From Cinclus cinclus (lineage: Eukaryota > Chordata > Aves > Passeriformes > Cinclidae), in NCBI RefSeq assembly GCF_963662255.1, contig NC_085071.1, forward strand, positions 7,099,833 to 7,163,832: a DNA stretch of 64,000 nucleotides, read 5' to 3'. Positions 56,082 to 64,000 of the stretch are shown in pieces; the stretch's first letter is position 1, and each line of letters begins with the position of its first letter. The translations under genes and the position numbers were made by a program. Below the pieces are notes generated by a model. The model worked only from the letters and a program-made list of their open reading frames with translations. It was not told the origin of the DNA and did no database searches.

Positions 56082-56379
56082 CTCCCTCTGCCTGGAGCCG
56101 GTTTAGCAGTGGGAAGGGCAGAGGACTGGAGCTGGAGGATGCCAGAACTGCTCTGCTCTCCCTCTGAGAGGATCAATACCACATTCTGCATCTCTACATT
56201 GTGCCAGGCCAGGCTGCCCCAGCACTCTCCTCCTGGCACGCCATGGCATTTGGAATGGGAAGGAGGATCCTCAACACCGTCAGTCCCCTTCACTGGGGAG
56301 GGGAAGGAGGTATTTTTGCCAGGTGTGTCCCCTGCCAACATCTGCTCAGACCCACCTTAGCACCCAGGATCTCCAAGCC

Positions 56380-56700
56380 AGCCTCATCCCTGTACGTCAA
56401 TCTTTGCCCGCACACCAAATCCTCCCTGTGCGCATCAATACCTGCCAGCACGCCAAACCCTGCCTGCAAACTAAACTCTGCCCATGCACACCAATCCCTG
56501 CCCGCACCCCCCGTCTTGCACACCAAACTGCCTGCACAACAAACCCTGCCAGCACACCAAACTCTACCTGCACACCAAACCCTTCCTGCACGCCAGCGTC
56601 TGCCTCTGCACCAAGCCCTGTCCACACACCCTACCTGCACGCCAAGCCCTGCCAGCACAGCCAGCACTCCCGATGCTGCCCATGCACGTGCTGACACCTC
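56380..56700. repeat. Degenerate CACACCAAACCCTGCCTG repeat
   Basis: About seventeen imperfect 16-20-bp units on the plus strand, each with the core CRCMCCAARYCYTGCC. Cys/Thr/Pro and Gly/Val/Cys frames through it are artefacts. Confidence 0.88.
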
Positions 56701-57179
56701 CCACTCGCACTCCCCTTCCTGCCTGCACCCCACTGACCCCTGGCATGTCCCCAAGCTCCAAGGACTCTCCATCGCCCTCCCGGCGCCCGGACAGCTCAGC
56801 CCCCGTCTGAGCCCGGCTCAGCGTCCGGGGGTGTCTGCAGCACCCAGGGAGTCCCGGCGCAGGGCAGCCCCTGTCACGGCCTCGCTGGCACGGAGCGCCC
56901 GACGTGCTCCGACAGGTGAGCCCCCGGGGCCGCGTTCCTGCCTGGGCCGGCAACTGTCCCCACCGGGCAGCCGCTCTGCTCTTCCCAGCACGTCCCTCCC
57001 TCCTCCCCTCCATATCCAGCCTCTCTCGGCCGGTGAAAGGGGGGAGCCGACAGATTTTAATGAGCTCCCCGGAGGCATCGCTGCGCACCCCCATCCTCCC
57101 GCCTCTTCCCGCGCCCGGGAACCGATGCTCTGAAACACAACCCTCGGTGGCAAGCCTGGAAAAAAACCACAGGGCACAT

Positions 57180-57500
57180 TTCCCCCCGCCTTTTCCCTTC
57201 CCTCCTCGCCTCCCCCAGCTTTTTTTTTTTTTTTGCTCTCCTGCCGATGCCAAAGACCCAGCCGGGCTCTTGTGCTTTCACTCGCAGCTGCAGCTGCCGA
57301 TTTTCGCTGTAAGCCCTTGTGCCTAGAAGGCCCAGAGCGAGGGATTCTGGGACGCGGTGATTGAAGACAGCACCAGCACGGAGACCATTGCTCAGACTTT
57401 CCCTGTCTGTCGCCCCAACGCTCAACCCACAGAGAGGGAGGGAAAAAAAAAAAAAAAAGAAAGAAAAAAGGGGAAAAAAAATGGAGAAGAAAAAAAAAAA
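57180..57500. other. Unique block between T-rich and A-rich tracts
   Basis: A T run (57221-57234) and a purine-rich A tract (57441-57500) flank unique sequence with TGCTTTCACTCGCAGCTGC and GATTTTCGCTGTAAGCCC. The latter contains a donor-like CTGTAAGC and the former an acceptor-like CTCGCAG on the plus strand, but they enclose only about 25 nt. Not called as an exon. Confidence 0.25.
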
Positions 57501-58120
57501 CAAACCCCACTGGACTGGCGCTCGCCCCTTCCCACCCACGCCGAGAACATGCTCCACTGTGCCAGCACTGAGTACCCAGGCAGGCAGCACATAGGGATGG
57601 GGTGGGCCCCCCAGCCCTGTGACACCCTGGTGAACTCTGAATCCAACACCAAATCCCACCAGAAGTGCACTGGATCCCTCCCACTGTTGAGCCCACTGTA
57701 CATCACCCTAAAAACTCCCAGTGGGGAGCTAAGCACAGCCCAGTTATTTCCCTTCTGTGTTATTTTTAAGGAAAATAATAACAAGGCAGCTTTTGAGCCG
57801 TCTGCAGCACAGGGTGAATATTGGGGTGTGGGTGCGAGGGGTGGCGACAAATGAGCACGGTGCCAGGTCCTCGTGGGAAGCTGAACGCTCACCACAGCAC
57901 TGGGGCTGCCAGGATGTGTCCCAGAGCCAAGCAAACACCCAGGGAACATGTCACCATGTCCCCACTGCACGCAGAACCCCCTGAGGAACAAGGTCCCCGG
58001 CACCCTGGCTGTCCAGACATGCCTGGGAAGGTCCCATGGGAACAAAACCTTGCCCTCCAGCACAGGGCCAAGGCATCGCTCAGCATGTGCCCTGAGGCAG
58101 AGCGGGAACAACTCCAGGCA

Positions 58121-58159
58121 GGATGGATGGATGGATGGATGGATGGATGGATGGATGGA
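58121..58159. repeat. (GGAT)n microsatellite, about 10 copies
   Basis: Uninterrupted ATGG/GGAT units ending in GGACGGACAC. Confidence 0.97.
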
Positions 58160-58499
58160 CGGACACACGGTGGGGAGAGAGGGAACCAGGCTGTGACCCC
58201 ATGCACCCCCATGCCGGCCAGACAAGGGGGTGTGCTGAGCACCTCCTGGCCAGCTGAGCCCTCACATCCCAAAAACCTCCCTCAGCATCACCGGCTCCCC
58301 AAGGACCATGCCCGGACCACATGGCACACCCCAGCCCCGAAGTTTGGCGGGCAGTGGGGCGGGGAGGGGACAGCAGTGGGGGAGGACACACATCTGCGAT
58401 GCATTCAGGGGCCATCCCGCATCCGGGCAGCCCGGCCACAGCCCAGCATCCAGCCGGCCGGCCCCAGGGGGGGAACGCTGCCATATCACCAGGCAAAAA

Positions 58500-58735
58500 T
58501 CCCCCCCACATCCCTCCCGCTCCTGTTACCGAGCCCGGAAGAAGGAAACAGCCCTCCCCACCGCTGCCCTGTTTACCAAGAGCTGGTTCCAAGCACTCGG
58601 GAGAATAGCAGGAGCATTTCAAGGCCCTGTTTCCACTCGGCTGACACACACTATTTATAGAAGCCCACAATTCTCCCAGAGCTTTCCTCGGGATCTCAGC
58701 AGAAATAGCCTGCCCCGGGTCTCTGCTGCCTCCTC
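58500..58735. promoter_or_regulatory. Unique block with a perfect MEF2 site, candidate enhancer
   Basis: CTATTTATAG at 58651-58660 fits the MEF2 consensus CTA(A/T)4TAG exactly. Around it are GGAGCATTTCAAGG, GGAAACAGCC and AGAAATAGCC in low-CpG, non-repetitive DNA about 1.7 kb from the AHDC1 CpG island on the intron side. Motif-based inference. Confidence 0.4.
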
Positions 58736-59270
58736 TAAGGAGGCCAGGGCAGCGCCAGCCCCCCCCAGGCTTCCCGTAACCTTCCATGGGCTTCCACGGC
58801 TTCTCCTCTACCGGCCGCCCCGCTCCGGGGATGTCCTTGGCTACCCCGTCCCCGCCACGGTGCCAACCCCTCGCCCCCAAACCATCTCCACCTCCTGCCC
58901 GACCGGCTCCGGCGGGCGCGCAGTGGCTCCGGCCGGTGTCCGGGAGGGAACCGGACTGGGGCTAGAGGGGGGACTCGCCAAGAGCCCAGCGAAAGCCACC
59001 TCCCGCCTGACTGCATCGGAGCGCGGCGGAGCCCCGGGGGACTCACACCGGGGATGGAGTTGGCCTATTCAGGTTACAGAGACATGGCAGAGCGGAATTT
59101 GGCGCCGCGCCATCCCTTCTCCAACCCCCCCTCCGCCCTCCTCTTCCACCCCCCGCTCCCCACCACCACCACCACCCTCCCCTGCAAATTCCACAGCCCA
59201 GCAGGAGAAGCCAGTGTAAGGGGACACCTGGGGGGGCGAGGAAAGGGGGAGAGGCTTGGGAGGGGGGCCT

Positions 59271-59326
59271 CGATTCAGACCACGGGGCCCCGATTTGGAC
59301 CACGCGCCCCCGACTCAGACCACGCC
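59271..59326. repeat. Three ~20-bp CGATTCAGACCACGGGCCC repeats
   Basis: CGATTCAGACCACGGGGCCC, CGATTTGGACCACGCGCCCC and CGACTCAGACCACGCCGG stand head to tail. Confidence 0.85.
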
Positions 59327-59711
59327 GGCACCAGGGTGGGAAAGAGAGCGGGGCAGGATCCGTGCCCGTCACCCCGGGGGTTCGCTGCTGCTCTCTGTCA
59401 CGCCAGGAGAAATCTGGAGCGACTCCACCGCGCGCCGTGGCACACAATGAGCTCACCCCGCTGCTTTTGGGGGGCTCTCCCGGCAGCCACGGGCAGCCGG
59501 GCTGGACGCGCGAGGCCACCCGGTCGCGGGCGCAGCCACGTCGTCCCCCCAGCACGTAAACAAGCGGGGACTCAGGTGTCTCCACCTGCCTCGGCCTTGG
59601 GGACGCCGAACACAGAGAGTCTGGCGTCAGCGTGACCCTGCGGGGTGACTCCTCTGCCAAAGCCACCGCGGTCCCCGTGGTCCCTGCCGCGAGCACCGCG
59701 GGGCCGCGCGC

Positions 59712-59754
59712 GGGGGGGGGGGGTGGGGGTGGGGGTGGGGGGGGGGTAGGGGGT
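59712..59754. repeat. G-rich GGGGGT tract
   Basis: Long G runs separated by single T at the intron-side edge of the CpG island; G-quadruplex prone. A second pure G run of about 20 lies at 60279-60298. Confidence 0.9.
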
Positions 59755-60415
59755 GTTAAATCAGCTGATCGATAAAAACAAATCAGAGGGGGGATGACAG
59801 GCACGGGAGTAACAACCGCTCGCCGAGCCCCGCGCCACGGACCACGCAACTTCACCGGCGGGGCTGGGGGGAGCCTCCCGCACGCCCCTCAGCCCGCAGC
59901 CTCCCGGGAGTGCCCCGGGGCCGCCCGCCCGTTCCCCCGAGCCGGCCCGCCAGGGCAAGGGGCCGGGATGATGCTGTGCCCCGGGGGGGTCCCCACCATC
60001 TCCGGGGAGCCCCCCGAGCCCCCCGCGCTGCTGCCAGGCTCTGCCTTCTAGCGGCCGGAGCCGGCTCTGACAGCTGTCACTCACCGCTCGCACCCGGGGG
60101 GCAGGGCTGGGGGTGTCCAGGGGGAGGCGGCCGAACTCGCGGCGATGGCAGCCCCCGCGCAATGGGGGGCTCGCCCCGGGCCCCCCCGCGCCCGCACGCC
60201 CCTCCCCACCACAAGTGCCATTAAACTCCGGCAATTTGGCACCAACTCGCCGCGCAACTTCAGCGGCGGGGACGGCGCGGGGGGGGGGGGGGGGGGGGAC
60301 ACGCACACGCGACACGCCGCCTCCTTCCCCCCCCTCCCGCTCTGCCCGAAGGGGGTGTCCCGCGTTTCCTCCCCCCTCCCAGCCCCACACAAAGGCGGGG
60401 GTCCCCGGTACTCAC

Positions 60416-60700
60416 CCGCCGGCTCCTGCGCTCCGCGCCCCTCGGAGCCCGCCCGCTTGGGGAGGCTCCTGCCGCCCGCCGGGGCTGCGTCCTGACCGGC
60501 CGCGGGGGTCCCGGAGCCCTCGGCACCGCTCGCCACCTTCAACGAGAGCATTTCCAGCGCCTCCTGCTCACATTCTCCCCAGGCAACTCCGCTCCTGCCA
60601 GCCCGCCCCCTCCTCCGTCCCCTGCCTGCTCTTTCCTCCTTCCCTCTCCCCCCCTCCACCCCTCTATTTTATTTTTTTCCGGGATTTTCTCTCCCCTCTA
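60416..60700 (-). other. AHDC1: Candidate AHDC1 first exon
   Basis: Minus-strand CpG-rich sequence ending GGAGCCGGCGG before GTGAGT, a consensus donor. It is preceded by an A/G-rich leader (60700-60830) resembling a 5' UTR. A frame is open from at least 60659 to the donor, with ATGs at 60659 and 60551 (MLSLKVASG, context GGAAATGC). The exon ends one base into a codon; the candidate 163-nt exon begins with two, so the frame carries into it. The transcription start is unknown and may be as far as about 61.1 kb, which would put the GGA repeat in the leader. Confidence 0.4.
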
Positions 60701-60954
60701 CCGCTTAGCTTATTTTTTTCCCCTTTTTTGCCTTTTTTTTTTCTCCCCCTTTTTTTTCACCTTTTTCTCCCCCTTTTTTTCCTCCTCTTTTTTCTCTCCC
60801 CCCCCCCCTTCGCCTCTCACACACACACAAAAGGCAGCGGAGCGGGAGGCGGAGGGGAACCGACCTCCCCTCTGCGCCTCCGCCGCTCGCCGCCTGCGGA
60901 AAGCAAAGAAAGACACAGCGCAGCAGAGCCCTGGCTTGCCGCTGCCTCCCCCCT

Positions 60955-61052
60955 TCCTCCTCCTCCTCCTCCTCCTCCTCCTCCTCCTCCTCCTCCTCCT
61001 CCTCCTCCTCCCTCTCCCTCCTCTCCCTCCTCCTCCTCCTCCTCCTCCTCCT
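60955..61052. repeat. (TCC)n, two tracts, GGA on the AHDC1 strand
   Basis: About 19 uninterrupted TCC triplets (60955-61011) and a second run of about eight (61029-61052). If transcription of AHDC1 starts above 61050 these are a GGA repeat in the 5' UTR. Long frames of poly-Glu or poly-Gly through this region are artefacts. Confidence 0.93.
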
Positions 61053-61480
61053 CCACCACCACCTCCTCCCTCTCTCTTGCCTTCTGCCGCTCCCGGCTTT
61101 GTGGGGGCTGGGATAAAAGGGGGGGAGCAGAGCCGGCGGCCAGGCGCGCCCAGCCCCTCGCTCCTCTCTCCGTGCGCGGCGGGGACCGCGGCTCCGCTTC
61201 GCTCCGCTGTCAGCGGCACGGCCAGCATCCGGCACCCCGGGGAGCCGTGCAGCACCGCCGGGGCATGCCGGGCCTTGTAGTCCTTCCTTTTCCCCCCCTC
61301 TTTTTTTTCCCCTCCTTCTTTCCCCCCCCCCCCCCCTTTTTTTTTTTCTCCTCCCAGTCGCTGCGAAGCGCGCAGGGAGGGGCGCAAATGCGCGCGCGGC
61401 CGTTGAGCGCCGCTTTGGAAGGGGGGGAATACTTACAGAGAGGGGATACTTTGGGGAGGGGACACCCCGAGGGGAGGGTA

Positions 61481-62019
61481 ACCCCCCCTCCCCAGGCTGC
61501 CCCCGCTCCCCGAGGTCCCGGTGGGATGCGCGGGGCATTGCTGCCCTCTCCCGGGATGCACCCGCACTGCGCGCCCCCTCCTTAGGGCTGCAGGATTTGG
61601 GCACGCACACCCCGGTCTGCAGCCCCCTCCACACAGTCTGGGGTGCACTTCATCACTGTCTCCAGGTCATTCACCCCCATGGAGCCAGGAGAGCCCACGG
61701 AGCCAATCATGTCCTTTTTTTTCCTTCTCCCCCCCCCCCCCCCCCCCCCCCACTTCTAACCCTGTTGGTTTTTTTTTGTTTTTTTTTTTTAATCAAAAGC
61801 TCTATCTGAGGCCTGGCGGTATCTCTGCTGTTTGCTAACACCCTGCTCCTCAATTTTTTTGTGTCCCCTCTTGGCCACGTGCCGAAGGGAACGCCGGGAG
61901 GAAAGGTGGGACAAGGCTCCTCAGGACAGTGGCGGCAGAGCAGGGGGCTGCCCCCCAACTTACTGAGCACCTCAGAACCTCCCTCCCCACAGCCCCATGG
62001 AGCATCTCCCCAGCACCAA
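61481..62019. other. Upstream flank of AHDC1, low complexity
   Basis: GC-rich sequence then a C run (about 61731-61751) and T-rich tracts (61768-61792). No exon supported. Confidence 0.4.
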
Positions 62020-62200
62020 GTCGCGTCACTGTTAATGTTCTGGGAGCTGGGTAGATACAATATAATTAAAGTAGATAATACCGGTGATGTTTGTTATGAC
62101 ATCGTGGTTTTGTGAGTGATGAGTGAAGGGTTAACTCCAGGGAATTGGGAATATTGCTTGGCTGCTAATAACACGTGAGTCATCGATGGAATAACACATG
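62020..62200. promoter_or_regulatory. AT-rich block with overlapping E-box and AP-1 sites
   Basis: CACGTG (62172-62177) overlaps TGAGTCA (62176-62182) in the single word ACACGTGAGTCAT. ATACAATATAATTAAAGTAG, GTTATGACATCG and GGTTAACTCC lie upstream in low-CpG sequence. Located about 0.6 kb upstream of the CpG island. Candidate distal promoter element or enhancer of AHDC1. Confidence 0.35.
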
Positions 62201-62904
62201 GGTGCAGGGAGAGACACAGCACCTGGCTTTACAGCAGCCCTTTGCCTCGCCTGCGCGAGACAGGTTGGGGTTTCGTGTGTATTTTTGGATCAACAGGCAG
62301 CAAGGAAGGAATATGAACTCCAGACACACGCTGGTCCCCCCAGCTTCACTGCTAAACTGGGATGAACTGGTGAGCTGGGGTCATGGTGAGAGCTGTCTTC
62401 CAGCTGGGGCACATTGCAACTGGAAAGGTGTCAGATCCATCCCCTCCTGCACCCCACCAGGATCAGCAGGGCTGGATTTGGGACTGGCTGGGCTCTGCAC
62501 ACCCTGGATGAGGATGGGGAGCAGGCTCATTGCTCCTGGAAGCACAGCAGAGTGGAGGCCTGGGCTCCAGCCCGGTCAGCAGAGGAATCTGCACACGCAG
62601 ACAGGATCGCTGCAATTGCTGGTGGCTGAGTGAGCAACTTTGCAGGCTTCCTCGTCCCCTCGCCCTGAATGTCAGCTTTGAATTTTCTTGCTATTTTTAG
62701 GGATGGTTCAGAAAAAAAAAAAAAGAAAGAAAGAAAAAAGAAAAAAAACCACAGAGGATCCCCTCCCTTCTCACTTTGCAGGGCTCTGTGCCCATGAATA
62801 TTGCAAGGCTGTGGATTACTGTACCTGTGCAGGGACGAGGGGAGAGGGACAGAGGGACAGGGCTGGCAAGAGAGAGGTCATGCAAAAAACATGACATTGC
62901 AAGC

Positions 62905-63060
62905 AGAATGGGTTAGAATGTAAAAGATTTATTAATTTAATCCAAAGCATTAAAAGGTCATGTATTAATCAAAAAGATGCTTAAAACTGTCAAAGTCCTT
63001 TGTCAGGTTTGAAGTGCATCTCTATAGTTATCATAAAATATATATATCAGTCTGGCGTGG
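62905..63060. promoter_or_regulatory. AT-rich unique block, candidate CNE
   Basis: GTAAAAGATTTATTAATTTAATCC, GGTCATGTATTAATC, GTCAAAGTCCTTTGTC and ATAAAATATATATATCAG. GTCAAAGTCC resembles a nuclear-receptor DR1-type half-site arrangement. Alternatively it is a 3' UTR tail of a gene in the flank. Uncertain. Confidence 0.3.
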
Positions 63061-64000
63061 AGCCCCGGGCAGGGCTGGAGGAGGATGAGGAGTTAAACGA
63101 GGCACTTTGCAGTGGGATGGACACCCCCACCCGGCCCTGCCCGACCCCCGTGGGTGCCCAGCACCCTCACCCTGAGCTGGAAGCCTTGTGGCTCATCCTG
63201 CTTGTCCCCAGGCCCGGGGCTGCTCCCTCTCAAGCCAGGCTCGTGCCCTGTGGTGGTTCGGGGGTTGAGTTTGGAGTCTGAGTTTGGGGTGGAGCTGTGG
63301 GATTGGGAGCAGGGTCCCCAGCTGTCCCCGTGGGCACAGGTGGCAGTGGGCACTGACGGCAGTGGGCACTGGGGCGGGTGAGCTGTGCCCGTGGCACTCG
63401 TGTCACGGCCCCGCGAGTGCTCAGCGCTGCCAGGGTGTCTCTGTAGCGGGGGTGTGGGTGGCGGAGGCGGCTCCCCGGGGCCACCCGGCTCACCCGGGCA
63501 CCCTCTCGCCGCCAGGTGCTGTGTCAGCAGCGTTGGCGTGGACTTACGCTACCATCTAGCGGCTGCTTTGCCACCGCTGTCCCCGGCTCAGTCCCTGTCC
63601 CCGCGACCCTCCCCTGCCCACCCCCGAGACCAGCACCGGGCTGAGCTGCCTGGGTTCGCCCCTGGCTGGGCTGGGGGGGTGGTGGCAGCTGTCACCCCCA
63701 GAGCCACCAGCTCCCCGGGCTGGGAGCAGGGGGTGAGGAGGCAGCGGGGGGCTGTGGGGGAGGGCTGGGGGCACGGGGATGGAGGGAGGGGAAACAGAGA
63801 AAGGTTTTTGATGCTTTGCTGGGATACAGGAGCTGCCGTTGTGGGGAGCGCGGTCCAGAGACCCTGATGGGGTTTGGGGGGGGGAGGGGTGAGTCCTGCC
63901 CCTCCAACATGTGTGGAGAGTTGGAGCTAGCCAGATTTTGCTTCCAGAAAGGTAACTGCGGCAGAAGAGCCGAATCCATCCCGAATTCCAGCACTGGGCT
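63061..64000. other. GC-rich right flank, no gene seen
   Basis: No supported exon. A CTCF-like core, CCGCTAGATGGT on the minus strand (63551-63562), is the only notable word. In human the next gene upstream is FGR; nothing here can be assigned to it. Confidence 0.4.

Larger units (their letters stand above)
59800..61480 (-). promoter_or_regulatory. AHDC1: AHDC1 CpG-island promoter region
   Basis: Roughly 1.7 kb of dense CpG with GC boxes, the only island of this size upstream of the coding exon and at the expected distance for AHDC1's 5' end. Minus-strand donors lie at 60079-60084 (GAGCG then GTGAGT), 60410-60415 (GGCGG then GTGAGT) and 61431-61436 (CTCTCT then GTAAGTATT), so several alternative first exons are plausible. 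There is no TATA box on the minus strand; a plus-strand GATAAAAG at 61112-61119 might serve divergent transcription. Confidence 0.6.

Noticed and set aside
60113..61634. Frames of 309-490 codons across the AHDC1 CpG island
   Set aside because: They are poly-Pro/Leu/Phe on plus and poly-Glu/Gly/Lys on minus, driven by TCC and T/C-rich tracts. Explained as promoter and 5' UTR sequence.
1..64000. Any bacterial, phage or defence-type gene system
   Set aside because: CR1 elements, spliced gene structure, microsatellites and the AHDC1 gene show vertebrate nuclear DNA. No operon, ribosome-binding sites or compact coding arrangement is present.

Overview
The window is vertebrate nuclear DNA and almost certainly avian. 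The evidence is a 3'-end fragment of a CR1 LINE at about 21200-21325 (a second, decayed one near 1680), very GC-rich non-coding DNA packed with minisatellites, no bacterial gene organisation, and a large minus-strand reading frame that I recognise as AHDC1 (Gibbin, AT-hook DNA-binding motif-containing 1). The base composition fits a gene-dense microchromosome; that is inference.

The window is essentially the AHDC1 locus, transcribed on the minus strand. Reading with the gene, from high to low coordinates: a CpG island at about 59.9-61.5 kb with at least one good first-exon donor (60416); a first intron of about 41 kb (19226-60415) full of tandem repeats and AT-rich islands that may be conserved regulatory elements; a candidate 163-nt exon (19063-19225); a 41-nt exon with excellent splice sites (18270-18310); the large coding exon (about 12827-17878; CDS 12870-17801, 1643 codons); a 47-nt 3'-UTR exon (12097-12143); and a terminal 3'-UTR exon (10812 to about 9590) with Pumilio-type sites and a poly(A) signal. 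The intron before the terminal exon carries a 45-bp minisatellite with a 180-bp higher-order repeat.

Downstream of AHDC1 (about 740-9580) is intergenic sequence. At the left edge (about 350-620) is a second CpG-rich minus-strand promoter with two CCAAT boxes and a noncoding first-exon donor. By human synteny (WASF2-AHDC1-FGR, all one strand) this would be WASF2, but no WASF2 coding sequence is present to prove it. 61.5-64 kb is the upstream flank, where FGR would be expected beyond the edge.

The most interesting observations are: (1) the exon phases and reading frames upstream of the usual AHDC1 start stay open and in register through three upstream exons to an ATG in the CpG-island exon, suggesting an N-terminally extended isoform; (2) two predicted 3'-UTR introns, the second junction about 90 nt past the stop, a layout that would attract nonsense-mediated decay; (3) a Pumilio-site cluster in the 3' UTR; (4) a 22-nt perfect palindrome near 19.9 kb; (5) the higher-order minisatellite. 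I see no novel enzymatic or defence system here.
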